In this document: positions 53,410 through 63,413 of the stretch, in pieces | Layout: each line of letters opens with the position of its first letter | Position numbering within the stretch: position 1 is the first letter of the stretch | NCBI GenBank assembly: GCA_964035575.1 | Contig: OZ037833.1 | Location: 1,984,001-2,048,000 of the forward strand | Length of the DNA stretch: 64,000 nt | Direction: 5' to 3' | Source of the DNA: Rhynchopus sp. YZ270_cl-10 | Taxonomy: Eukaryota; Euglenozoa; Diplonemea; Diplonemida; Diplonemidae | Notes under the pieces: generated by a model | The model's input: the letters and a program-made list of their open reading frames with translations, nothing else | Databases searched by the model: none | What the model was told of the DNA's origin: nothing | Program-made: the position numbers and the translations under genes

Positions 53410-54673
53410 GCGGAAACCTATCCTCCAAAGTAGGACGTCGAGTACTCGGGCGATGTGCAGAGGCAGGGTTCGATGGAGTCCTCTCTGCCGGTGTAGTCAT
53501 GCCTGTCCGTAGTGGGTGTGTAGGTGAACCAATTCGTAGTTCCGTAGGGCCAAGCGCGGGGCTAGATTTTGGACGGAAAATGCCCATTTGTTGACTCCGT
53601 TCGAAGCAGATAGCACGGAACTCTAGGTAGCTTATTTTCCTGTCGTTGTCGGTGTCTGCGGATTGGAAGAAACGTTCGAAGGCAGCGATTTCGTTTTGTG
53701 CGACGGATTCGACGCAGATGAGCTCACGGACATCTTTGTTGGTGCGGAGAGCACGGATGAGCTCTGCTCGTGTGATGAAGCCGTCTCGGTTGGCATCGAT
53801 GACGTTGAACATTATTGTCAGACGCTGTTCCGTCTCATCTGGTGGGAGCTGCAATGCTGCATCATGCGGCGTTCTACTACGCGGAAGCTGCTGTGTGGGG
53901 ACCTCTGTCCCCGTACGCTCCCCCTCCCGCATCACATTCACCCCCCTCAAAGCCATTGCACCAAACCCCCTATTCGCAAACTCAATCTGACACAACTCCT
54001 CCTCCACAGCCCCTGGACTGTTGTCTGCGCCCCTCTGAAACCCCACCACCACCCCCCTCTCGCCGTTCAAATGCGTTTCCTCACCTAGACCACACACAAT
54101 GACGTTCGCACCGACAGTCAATTCATTCACATCCACCGAAGGAGGGTTGACCGCAGTACCCGTCGCAGAGTTGTACGCTGTGGCATCAGAGCGCAGCAGT
54201 GCGTACACTGCGGGGAGGTTGACGCAGTGTGCGGGGCATGGTTGTGCACCTTTTCTCCAAAGGTGTTTGAAAACGAAGGCCGCGGTGCGCACTTCGGAGG
54301 GGTCAATATGAAGAAGGCTGCAACCAGACGCAACGTCGCCAGCTCCATACAACGCTACACCGTGTTGTTCATCTGCAGTCAGCGCTCTGGCAAACAGCTC
54401 AAATCTATCATTTATGCGCGACCGATCCTCACACCCAGCCCTCAAATACTGAATACGAACCTGCGCCCTTCCCCCAGCAGGAAGCAACCCCAAACTCGGT
54501 GTCACCCTGTACCGCCCGATATCCGTGGTTCGCACCTTAAACGTATAGGACACATCCGTTCTGTTCCGAAGATGGATCGTGTCTTCACTCTGCTGACCAC
54601 TAAAGACCACCATAGGTTTCTCCAAAAAGATATTCAACCCACGCCATGGTTGGTACAGCTGTGGGATTTCCAT
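52486..54673 (-). CDS. MSP-domain protein with two EF-hands and polyQ (2 exons)
   Basis: Exons 52595-54673 and 52486-52512 give 701 residues, ending LTTPPKLQ and TAG. The intron (52513-52594, 82 nt) is GTATAT...CAACAG. Residues about 20-80 form an MSP/ASH-type immunoglobulin fold (PMVVFSGQQSEDTIHLRNRT, YTFKVRTTDIGRYRVTPSLG, AQVRIQYL). Residues about 190-255 hold a small barrel (VGANVIVCGLGEETHLNGER, GVVVGF). EF-hand loops DANRDGFITRAE (293-304) and DTDNDRKISYLE (340-351) both carry the calcium ligands at positions 1, 3, 5 and 12; the second lacks the usual glycine at position 6. A run of about 21 Gln starts at 422. The C-terminal 250 residues are Ser/Pro/Thr-rich. MSP domains in VAP and ciliary proteins mediate docking; calcium-controlled docking is inference. 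The start at 54673 is chosen because the fold follows at once; an upstream in-frame ATG (54946) would add low-complexity sequence. Confidence 0.86.
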
Positions 54674-55725
54674 AACAAAACCCTTCCTATCGTATCTCTC
54701 AAGACCACATTGCGTGGGGGGAAGGGAGGGGGGAGTGAACCCTTCCTGTGGTATGATGTGGGGTGTTGTTGTAGGGATGTTTGAGAGTAAAAGGAGGGGA
54801 GGGAGGGGGGTGTGATTTTTTTTGTCTTTGGTTTGTAGGTTTGGATGTATTGCAATGTTTTCTTGGTGTGGCAAAAAGGGCATGTATGTAAAAACGAAAT
54901 TTGCCATTTTTCGTCCCCGTTTCAGCCCTGCTTCCACGTTTTTCATACTTTACCGCACTGAACCACATTTTACCCGCACTTTATCACATTTTACCTGTGC
55001 TTTATCACACCGAAATGATGCAAAAAAAAGCACGGAATAATAAATGCGAAAAAAGTTCAGCAAATTGCAGCAAAAATGCAGAAAACAGGCTGAATTACCC
55101 TTCAGACACCATTCTTATTTTTGCTAAATCTTGGTTTTAGTATCAGCAGAGGGTGCAAATGTGTCTCCGCTAATAGCTAAACCAGAATTTTTTATTTTTT
55201 TGTTTTTTTTTTTTTTGTTTCCCTCTTTTGACGGAAGGAGAGGAGAGGAAGGGGGGGTAGAGCTGGGGGATCGCACACCTAATTTGAGAGAGGGAGAAAA
55301 GGGGCAAACGAACCAGAGAGAAAAAAAAAAGCAGAATAAAAAAAAAAAAACACATTTTTTTTTTTTTTTTGAAATCAGACCAGAACCCGAACACCAGATA
55401 GAAGTTCTGAAAAGTTCTACGGATAACTGAACTTCAATAAAATCCTTTTGGGATATATCTTAGCCCGGTTGCAGAGTTTACTGGTCAAAAATAAATAAAA
55501 AAAGGGTATCCTTTGGGTTGACTACGTTTGCCCTAGGAATTTTATTTTTGGGTGGCAGAGTATTCCAGGAATAACGTTTTACCGTTTTAACTGACTCTGC
55601 CGGTTTTTTCCCCCACCCCCCTCCACCCCGTCCCTGTGTTGTATGGTTTGATGGTTTGGCTAGACAGCTGTGTTTCAATGAAGCACATTCGAAGAATACA
55701 CGATGCAAAACCAAAAAAAAATTCA
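54674..55725. other. Spacer: C/T-rich 5' flank, then no gene
   Basis: 54716-54734 and 54789-54811 are C/T-rich on the minus strand, 45-140 nt upstream of the 54673 start. 54960-55010 has three ACYTTATCACATTTTACC-type repeats. 55200-55370 is T/A homopolymer-rich. Confidence 0.45.
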
Positions 55726-55832
55726 TACACGACAGTAAAGTAAATGACTTAACTTGTGGTTTTTCTGTTATAAGCCAACGATGAAACCACAAATCAAGAC
55801 ATAAATCAAGTCATTTACTTCTCCGTCGTGTA
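55726..55832. repeat. Foldback MITE, TACACGACAGTAAAGTAAAT arms
   Basis: TACACGACAGTAAAGTAAAT and GACTT mirror AAGTC and ATTTACTTCTCCGTCGTGTA; GTGGTTT mirrors AAACCAC. Same family as 39831-40056 but shorter. Confidence 0.75.
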
Positions 55833-55872
55833 CTTCAGCTAACAGTCAGCCGAAAAAGAAAAAAAGAGTTCT

Positions 55873-55910
55873 GTAAGATGATGAATCTGAGCCTCTCGGG
55901 CTTAGTCACC
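55873..55910 (+). repeat. HpA hairpin
   Basis: GTAAGATGATGAAT, CTGAGC, loop CTCTCGG, GCTTAG, TCACC. Confidence 0.65.
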
Positions 55911-55955
55911 CCAATGAAAAAGAAATATAAAAAAAAAATAACAAAACGAAGAGTG

Positions 55956-56068
55956 GTTGAAATGTGCTAAAAACGCGGCTGGGTCGGGCTCATTGCAAAG
56001 GGTGGGAGGGTGAGTGGTCCGTACCGTAAGAGAACGGAGGCGGTTCACAACCGCTCGATAATCCTACG
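55956..56068 (+). repeat. HpG repeat, copy 2
   Basis: Pairs with 11559-11674. GCAAAGGGTGGGA, TCCGTACCGTAAGAGAACGG and GGCGGTTCACAACCGCTCGA are shared; short insertions differ. Confidence 0.65.
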
Positions 56069-57021
56069 ACCTCTTTAAACCCCAGCCTAAACGGCCGGCT
56101 AATTTTGCACGATAATAACACAGAAATTTTGCAAAAAAAAAAAAAAAACTAAAAACCTTGTTTGTAAATGCTTTGGACATACACACTTCAAGGAGAGAAA
56201 AAAAAAGAGAAAAAAAAAAAACAAACAAATTTTTTTTGAAAGGTAAGTACACCTCTTGGAACCAGGTATGGTGTACAGCACGTTGTCTGTATACCCTAAC
56301 ATGGCAACAACAGGGGTATCCTCCGTTTTCGGGAGGACGATTGTCTGGACCCATATATACAAGGTGTGTTCGAACGGGTCTACTAGGACACCGTTTTACA
56401 CTCACTCTGAGCTGACAAAGAGACAAAAAAAATAATGAATACCTCAGCAGTGGGGAAAAAAATGGCGAGAGTAATACACAGATGGAAAAACAAAACAAAA
56501 AGACACGCAAATACACAAGTTGTGAATACTTTGGACAATAGACTCATTCACAAAAGGCAAAACCATGCCTTTTTGTGAGCACGAGGTAAAGATTGCTACG
56601 CCAGAGTGCTATGGCTCAATATGCCAGACAACTAAACGTTGCCAACTGAGCGGGGGTTGTGTCCATCGTCTAAAGCTTTCACGCAAAGACAAGCAGACTG
56701 TCGCAAAGTAAAAATAAAATTCTCCGTGGAAAAAAAGGGGGTTGAAATGATCCTAAGCCTTGCTGTGCTTTGATCACCTAAAAAAAAAACTACAACAAAC
56801 ACATTGGTAGAGATAAGTAACCACTTGGGTCACTTTAAAAACAAAAACAAAAACAAAAGAACGCTTGCAAGATGAATGCACACACATCAGTAAAAAAGGG
56901 GGGGTTTGTTCGTATTGTACAGCTGCACCTGCACAAAATATCCCGCCCAAAAAAGGAAAAAAAAAAAAACTAAGCTATACAACTGAAGACTCATAAACAT
57001 CCATACAAAAGCAAGAGAAAA

Positions 57022-57060
57022 GTTGAAAGATAAACATGCCTCACATGCGTACACATCTTT
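57022..57060 (+). repeat. HpB hairpin, best preserved
   Basis: AAAGAT/ATCTTT outer stem and TGC/GCG-type inner pairing around CCTCACATG. 157 nt before the next copy. Confidence 0.65.
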
Positions 57061-57178
57061 CAAGCAAGGGTTGAGAATCAGAATTGAACCAGGAAGCAAA
57101 CCACATACCACCTGGAAAATTTATACCCCTTGATGAAAATAATATTGGAAAGGGACGATAATATAAAAAGGAAAATAT

Positions 57179-57215
57179 GTGAGAGATGAATGGGCCTTAC
57201 GGGCATACACATCTG
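57179..57215 (+). repeat. HpB hairpin
   Basis: GTGAGAGATGAATGGGCCTT, ACGGGCATACACATCTG. GAGATG pairs partly with CATCTG. Confidence 0.55.
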
Positions 57216-57440
57216 AAGAGAAAAGAGAAAAAAAAATTGAGAAAAAGCGACGCCGGCAGCAGGTCTGCACCTCAAGGGGGACACAGGGTTCATCATCTTG
57301 TTCTCTCGCTCTTTGGTTAAGAGTGAATGAGTGTATGCAAAACTGATATTCTGCTCAAAATATTGTGCCAAAAAAAAATGGTGGAATTTGTGTATTTTTT
57401 ATCGACTATTGTTTTGAGGTGAGTTAAAAAAAAGATTTTT

Positions 57441-60400
57441 TTAAGGGCACGCCGACAGCCCTGTGCATCCGAAACCAGTGTGGTCGTTCTTCGTAAACGC
57501 GGTCCAGGTGCTGCTGGCGACAGTTGTGAACCCTGTTGGGTTGGGGCCTGTGTCGGAGGGATCCCTTCTGATGGTCTGGTCCTTGATGATGTTCCCCATA
57601 GAGCCAAGGAATCCGATGAGATCTGTGACAACGCCGTCCTTGTCCAGCAGACCTACTGCATCGTTACCGTTGAAACTGAGCGAGGCGGTCTCGGACCTTA
57701 CAGCAACGACCGAGGCCTGGGTGTTGAAGCTAGCGTCCACGGATCCGTGCACAGCAATCATCACCTCCCCAGGTGCCAAGGTCCCTGTGGTCAACGAATA
57801 GGCGCTCTGCTGGCTAGCAGAGTTCCCCGAAGTGTAGGTCACAATCTGGTAGTTCGTCACCGAAAAGTCGATCGTAGTAGACCCCATGTTCGCAATCTCG
57901 ACGGCCTTATTGTTGCCGCTCCCCTCCATGTACTCGGTAAAGATCAGTCCACCTGCAACTGGTGCTGGAACATCCGTATCAGGTGCCGGCGTGTCAGGTG
58001 CAACTGTCGGAGGTGCAGGCGTTGCGGGTGCAGAAGTGGCGTCATAAGGCGACGCAGTGCTGTCGATGTGGCGCATCTGCAGCGCCACCACAACAGGGTC
58101 GTGGTCCGAGGAACGGAACACATCCTCGTTGGCGTATCCAGGGTAGCGCTTGTAGGCCTCAGAGTACGTCATCTGGTACAGCTCGTTGGAGTTGATGTTC
58201 CAGTGCTTCGCAGACTGCACCTCCATAACAACGCGCTCATTTCCCAGAGCAAAGTCAAGGGAGCTGACCTCACCACTGAAGATGTAAGAATATCCCTCAT
58301 GCCCAATGTTCTGGAATTTGTACGTCTTTGTCACATCCTTAGCAGAGATGCTACCTTCCGCTTCAGTGATGTCATCAACAATGTAGTCAGCAGAGCGGAT
58401 GGTGTAGCCATGTGTGTCCGGTGTGTAGTCCGTGATCACAGCCATAGGGTCCTCAGCACTGTTCGAGTTGAAGTCGCCAAGAAGCATCACACGGATCGCC
58501 ACGTCCGCCTTTTCCAGTGCCTCACCCAACGTCACAGCAGCAGAGACACGGAACGCACTGCAGCTGCCTTGGATCACGTCAATGTCAGATGGGTTTTCGC
58601 GCACGTCTTCATAACACTCACTTCCCTTGGACTTCATGTGGTTCACAACAACAGTGATGTTCTCGCCAGAAGCAATCTCACGGAAGGTTTGCACCAAGGC
58701 AGGACGCATCTGCTTCAGTGTTGTTGAGCTGCCAGTCATAAACTTCTGCTGAGGCATCGGGATGATCCACGAGTCTGAAACAGTCTCAACAAGCGCCGGA
58801 CGGTAAATGATACCACATGTAATGGCGTCAGAGCCAATCTGAGTCTCGTTCGCAAGGGATACGAAGCTGTAGTGCTGGTCGGTGTCGGTGAATTTTGCGT
58901 TGAGCCTGTCCACAAGTGACGCCAGTGCACTGTCTGAGTCGAACCCGTCGTTCTCGATCTCCATGAGCCCCACAATCGCAGCGTCCATCACGACTAGCGA
59001 GTTCACAATCTTTGTTGCTTGGAGGTCGAACTCCACGTAGCCGGTGGCACCTCTGTTCTCGGAATAGGAGAACGTGGTCTTCCCGTCAACAACCTTCCCG
59101 TTGAAGTAGTTCAGCACGTTGAACGAAGCCACCACAAGTGCATCTGTCCTGTTGAACCCTTCCACGCTGGTTTTTGAGGGGCGGTTGTTCTCAAGAGTGA
59201 TTGTGGACTGTGGCACTGTGCGCCATGTCGAGTACGAGTACATCAACGGACCTGTCACACCAGATACCTGGGCGCCAATGTTGATGGGCTTCTGGAACAT
59301 AGGAAGGTGCGGGTACCATTCCAGCACAGAGGGGTACGAGGACGAAGAGCTGTCTTCCACGACAAATGTTCCCTCCTTGTTCGCCTCAAGTGTATCGTTG
59401 TACACAGTGGTGAAGGGGGCACCTCTGTCGCTTGGCTTCCAGCGGATCTGTGGACCACAGATGATCTCTCCATACTTCCACGTGTTGAAGGTGTCAGTGA
59501 TGACCATGTCGCCAACCACAGTGATCAGCATACCCTCGAAGGCCTCAAGAGCTGTGCTGTTTGCAATGTTAATGTTGGTTGCAGACGGAACCGTACCGCC
59601 CAGCGTGCACTCTGTCGCGGGCCCTGCGTCTGTGAGTGCGGTCATCCAGTAGCTCTCTTCAACAGTTCCAGTCACACGGACGAGAGTGTTGATCGGGACA
59701 TTTGGTGCTGTGCCCTTCACGTAGAGACCCTCTGATGTGGCATCGTCGTCGTCATAGTCCTCAAGCTCCTCCTGCAGGAAGTAGCCGCCACCGTTGCTGC
59801 CGATGTAGAGAGCCTCCACCACGACCGCTTGCCCCACGAGGGGGGACTCATCCGAGGCGCCTTGCACTTCACTGATCTTGACCTCTATGCCGTCACCACA
59901 CAGTCCCAAGGCTGTCGTGGGCGCAGGTGTGCCACCTTCGACAGGAGGAGCCTCGCCACAGGCCACAGCACCGAGACAGCCGAAGCCATCCATCGTGTCC
60001 TTAGGGTTGGAGACGAAGACGGACTCTGCGAGGGAGGCGAAGCCGGTTGGGTTCGGTGTTGTGTCGCTTGCGGGCCTTCTGAGAGTCACGTCGGGGAGGA
60101 ACTTGGTGGACATGGGGATAACACCTACCAGGTCGATGATGGTGCCGACACCGTCCAGCAGTGCAACAGCGTCGTCACCGTTGAAGCCGAGACTCCCGAA
60201 CAAGATGATGCGTGTGTTCTGCACATTGGGCATATCAAACAAGTCAGCAGCCGACGAATGTGCAACGACCAGCACCTCACCCGCCACAAGCGTACCCGAC
60301 GTAATCCTCAGACTCTCAGACATAACCGAGTTACCCTTCCTGAACACAGCCACAACATAAGGTGTCACCGAGAAGTCAACAACACCGCCACCCACGTTAC

Positions 60401-63185
60401 CGATCTCCACGGCCTTGTTGTTGCCGCCACCCTCCATGTACTCGGTGATCACCACAATCGGAGTGCCCGTCGGAGTAGAGCCAGCATCAGAGCTGTCGCT
60501 GCTGCTGTCAGTGGTGCCCTTCAGTTTCAGCGCCACCACAACAGGGTCGTGGTCCGAGGAACGGAACACACCTCCGTTGGCGTATCCAGGGTAGCGCTTG
60601 TAGGCCTCAGAGTACGTCATCTGGTACAGCTCGTTGGAGTTGATGTTCCAGTGCTTCGCAGACTGCACCTCCATGGCAAGGTATTCGTTCGCAAAAGCAA
60701 AGTCGAGGGAGGTGACCAGGCCGAATCCGATGTAAGAATGCCCTTCCGATGCGATGTTACGGAATTTGTACGTCTTTGTCACATCCTCAGCAGAGATGCT
60801 ACCTTCCGCTTCAGCGGTGTCGTTAACGATGTGACCAGCAGAGCGGATGGTGTAGCCACGTGTGCCCGGTGTGTAGTCCGTGAGCACGGCGATAGGGTCC
60901 TCAGCACTGTTCGAGTTGAAGTCGCCAAGAAGCATCACACGCATGGACACATCCCCTCCCTGAAGTGCCTCACCCAACGTCACAGCAGCAGAGACACGGA
61001 ACGCACTGCAGCTGCCTTGAATCACGTCAATGTCAGATGGGTTTTCGCGCACGTCTTCATAACACTCACTTCCCTTGGACTTCATGTGGTTCACAACAAC
61101 AGTGATGTTCTCGCCAGACGCAATCTCACGGAAGGTTTGCACCAAGGCAGGACGCATCTGCTTCAGTGTCGTTGAGCTGCCAGTCATAAACTTCTGCTGA
61201 GGCATCGGGATGATCCACGAGTCTGAAACAGTCTCAACAAGTGCCGGACGGTAGATGATACCACATGTGACGACGTCAGAGCCAATCTGAGTCTCGTTCA
61301 CAAGGGATACGAAGCTGTAGTGCTTGGCGGTGTCGGTGAATTTTGCGTTGAGCCTCTCCACAAGTGACGCCAGTGCACTGTCTGAGCCGAACCCGTCGTT
61401 CTCGATCTCCATGAGCCCCACAATCGCAGCGTCCATCACGACCAGCGAGTTCACAATCTTTGTTGCTTGGAGGTCGAACTCCACGTAGCCGGTGGCACCT
61501 CTGTTCTCGGAATAGGAGAACGTGGTCTTCCCGTCAACAACCTTCCCGTTGAAGTAGTTCAGCACGTTGAACGAAGCCACCACAAGTGCGTCTGTCCTGT
61601 TGAACCCTTCCACGCTGGATGATGAGGGGCGGTTGTCCTCAATGGTAATTGTGGACATTGGCACTGTGCGCCATGTCGAGTACGAGTACATCAACGGACC
61701 TGTCACACCAGATACCTGGGCGCCAATGTTGATGGGCTTCTGGAACAGAGGAAGGTGCGGGTACCACTCCAGCACAGAGGGGTACGAGGACGAGGAGCTG
61801 TCTTCCACGACAAATGTTCCCTCCTTGTTCGCCTCACGTGTATCGTTGTACGCAGCTGTGAAGGGGGCACCTCTGTTGCTTGGCGCCCAGCGGATCTGTG
61901 GACCACAAGTGATCTCTCCATACTTCCACGTGTTGAAGGTGTCAGTGATGACCATGTCGCCAACCACAGTGATCAACATACCCTCGAAGGCCTCAAGAGC
62001 TGTGCTGTTTGCAATGCTAATGTTGGTTGCAGACGGAACCGTACCGCCCAGCGTGCATTCTGTCGCGGGCCCTGCGTCTGTGAGTGCGGTCATCCCGTGG
62101 CTCTCTTCAACAGTTCCAGTCACACGGACGAGAGTGTTGATCGGGACATTTGGTGCTGTGCCCTTCACGTAGAGACCCTCTGATGTGGCATCGTCGCCGT
62201 CGTAGTCCTCAAGCTCCTCCTGCAGGAAGTAGCCGCCACCGTTGCTGCCGATGTAGAGAGCCTCCACCACGACCGCTTGCCCCACGAGGGGGGACTCATC
62301 CGAGGCGCCTTGCACTTCACTGATCTTGACTGCTGTGAGCCCACACTGCTCGACTGGGATGATTACGGGTGCATCCGTCTCAGCAATGCTCCCAGCACAG
62401 GCAGCAAGCCCCACACAACCAAACCCATTTGTCGCCCCTGCGACGACAGCCGTGAACACCGACCCCACCAGAGACGCAAACCCCTCTGGGTTAGCGACGT
62501 TCTCGCCTCCTCTTCTGATGGTCAGACCCTTCAGCCATGATGTCTCCATGGGGACCACCCCTACCAGGTCGATCAGCACTCCCCCGAACACCAGCCCTAC
62601 TGCACCTCCATTGGGCGCAAACACACGCTTCTCCACCACCGCTGCACTCAAGGTTGGCTGCAGGAACAACACCTCAGCCGCACTGTGCGCGAGAACCAAC
62701 ACACCCCCTGGGGGAAGCACGCCGGTGGACACCACGATATTCTGCGTCGCATCGGCAGAACCGACGCTGTAGATTGCGAATGTGAGTGGCGTTGCGGCGA
62801 AGGTGATGTAGCTGTCTCCGATGTTGGTCACTTCCGCAGCGGTATTGTTCCCATTCTCCATGTACTCCGTGATGAGGAGGGGTGCAGACGGGACGAGGGG
62901 TGTCGGGGGGACACTGGTTGGGGGGGCACCGGTTGGGACGGCCGTAGTGACCACCTCCTTCAAAGGCGTCTCGGTCACAGGAACCTCTGTAGGAGGCGAC
63001 TGGGTGGTTTTCGGCGACGACCCTGTGTCGTACCGCTCCTTCCCAATCCCGAACCCTACTCCGATCCCCACACCAAGACCGCACACCATCACCACAGCAA
63101 CAGCAAAAATCTTCATCGGCAGCGAAATCCCTGACCCCTTCGCAGGCACACATCCACTCTCCGAGTCGGGTGCTCTTTTTCCCAT
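57441..63185 (-). CDS. Giant anchored nuclease: LTD-(OB-EEP)-LTD-(OB-EEP)-LTD
   Basis: A single 1914-codon frame from ATG at 63185 to TAA at 57441-57443, without introns. Residues about 24-48 (MKIFAVAVVMVCGLGVGIGV) are an uncleaved-type signal anchor, so the bulk should face outside or the lumen. Thr/Pro-rich linkers separate domains. Lamin-tail domains start near 102, 912 and 1746 (each with TEYME). OB-like domains start near 285 and 1101 (VKISEVQGASDESPLVGQAV). Endonuclease/exonuclease/phosphatase domains start near 530 and 1345, each with SFNVLNYF, GLMEIENDGF, NHMKSKGSEC, GDFNSNSAEDP and SSDHDPVVV, so both catalytic sites look intact. The order LTD-OB-EEP is that of bacterial extracellular nucleases ExeM/NucH. 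The likely activity is metal-dependent hydrolysis of extracellular DNA, for nutrition or defence (inference). The two OB-EEP halves are almost identical while the three LTDs are diverged. Bacterial origin by transfer is likely but unproven. Confidence 0.92.
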   Translation of the reverse strand: MGKRAPDSESGCVPAKGSGISLPMKIFAVAVVMVCGLGVGIGVGFGIGKERYDTGSSPKTTQSPPTEVPVTETPLKEVVTTAVPTGAPPTSVPPTPLVPSAPLLITEYMENGNNTAAEVTNIGDSYITFAATPLTFAIYSVGSADATQNIVVSTGVLPPGGVLVLAHSAAEVLFLQPTLSAAVVEKRVFAPNGGAVGLVFGGVLIDLVGVVPMETSWLKGLTIRRGGENVANPEGFASLVGSVFTAVVAGATNGFGCVGLAACAGSIAETDAPVIIPVEQCGLTAVKISEVQGASDESPLVGQAVVVEALYIGSNGGGYFLQEELEDYDGDDATSEGLYVKGTAPNVPINTLVRVTGTVEESHGMTALTDAGPATECTLGGTVPSATNISIANSTALEAFEGMLITVVGDMVITDTFNTWKYGEITCGPQIRWAPSNRGAPFTAAYNDTREANKEGTFVVEDSSSSSYPSVLEWYPHLPLFQKPINIGAQVSGVTGPLMYSYSTWRTVPMSTITIEDNRPSSSSVEGFNRTDALVVASFNVLNYFNGKVVDGKTTFSYSENRGATGYVEFDLQATKIVNSLVVMDAAIVGLMEIENDGFGSDSALASLVERLNAKFTDTAKHYSFVSLVNETQIGSDVVTCGIIYRPALVETVSDSWIIPMPQQKFMTGSSTTLKQMRPALVQTFREIASGENITVVVNHMKSKGSECYEDVRENPSDIDVIQGSCSAFRVSAAVTLGEALQGGDVSMRVMLLGDFNSNSAEDPIAVLTDYTPGTRGYTIRSAGHIVNDTAEAEGSISAEDVTKTYKFRNIASEGHSYIGFGLVTSLDFAFANEYLAMEVQSAKHWNINSNELYQMTYSEAYKRYPGYANGGVFRSSDHDPVVVALKLKGTTDSSSDSSDAGSTPTGTPIVVITEYMEGGGNNKAVEIGNVGGGVVDFSVTPYVVAVFRKGNSVMSESLRITSGTLVAGEVLVVAHSSAADLFDMPNVQNTRIILFGSLGFNGDDAVALLDGVGTIIDLVGVIPMSTKFLPDVTLRRPASDTTPNPTGFASLAESVFVSNPKDTMDGFGCLGAVACGEAPPVEGGTPAPTTALGLCGDGIEVKISEVQGASDESPLVGQAVVVEALYIGSNGGGYFLQEELEDYDDDDATSEGLYVKGTAPNVPINTLVRVTGTVEESYWMTALTDAGPATECTLGGTVPSATNINIANSTALEAFEGMLITVVGDMVITDTFNTWKYGEIICGPQIRWKPSDRGAPFTTVYNDTLEANKEGTFVVEDSSSSSYPSVLEWYPHLPMFQKPINIGAQVSGVTGPLMYSYSTWRTVPQSTITLENNRPSKTSVEGFNRTDALVVASFNVLNYFNGKVVDGKTTFSYSENRGATGYVEFDLQATKIVNSLVVMDAAIVGLMEIENDGFDSDSALASLVDRLNAKFTDTDQHYSFVSLANETQIGSDAITCGIIYRPALVETVSDSWIIPMPQQKFMTGSSTTLKQMRPALVQTFREIASGENITVVVNHMKSKGSECYEDVRENPSDIDVIQGSCSAFRVSAAVTLGEALEKADVAIRVMLLGDFNSNSAEDPMAVITDYTPDTHGYTIRSADYIVDDITEAEGSISAKDVTKTYKFQNIGHEGYSYIFSGEVSSLDFALGNERVVMEVQSAKHWNINSNELYQMTYSEAYKRYPGYANEDVFRSSDHDPVVVALQMRHIDSTASPYDATSAPATPAPPTVAPDTPAPDTDVPAPVAGGLIFTEYMEGSGNNKAVEIANMGSTTIDFSVTNYQIVTYTSGNSASQQSAYSLTTGTLAPGEVMIAVHGSVDASFNTQASVVAVRSETASLSFNGNDAVGLLDKDGVVTDLIGFLGSMGNIIKDQTIRRDPSDTGPNPTGFTTVASSTWTAFTKNDHTGFGCTGLSACP

Positions 63186-63220
63186 TTTTCCTTTTCTCTA
63201 TCAAATTTATCTGTTTGTTT

Positions 63221-63298
63221 AGGATGGAGGGAAGGGGGAGGAAGTATGGTTTGTTAAGGTGGGATGGTTGCAAAATAATGGGGGAGTAGGGGGGAAGG
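63221..63298 (-). promoter_or_regulatory. Pyrimidine-rich tract upstream of the nuclease gene
   Basis: On the minus strand CTTCCTCCCCCTTCCCTCCA and a second block further up (CCTTCCCCCCTACTCCCCC). They lie 36-115 nt before the ATG. Confidence 0.35.
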
Positions 63299-63413
63299 TT
63301 CGTTGGTCAATCTTGGTACTGTCAACTCTCTCGGTTGGAGCCCTTCGAGTGGCTCCGATATTTTAAACAAAGCGGGGGAAAAGGTGCTGTAAAAGAGAAA
63401 AAAAAACGAAGGG

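Larger units (their letters stand above)
56069..57440. other. Spacer with HpA and HpB copies
   Basis: HpA at 56741-56779 (CCTAAGCC...GTGCTTTGATCACCT). HpB-like at 56866-56890, full HpB at 57022-57060 (GAAAGATAAACATGCCTCAC, ATGCGTACACATCTTTC) and 57179-57215. An AAAGGC/GCCTTTTTGTGA hairpin lies at 56555-56578. No gene. Confidence 0.5.

Noticed and set aside
54674-54946. N-terminal extension of the MSP-domain protein
   Set aside because: Low-complexity Pro/Leu/His sequence overlapping the C/T tract; the domain begins right after the ATG at 54673.
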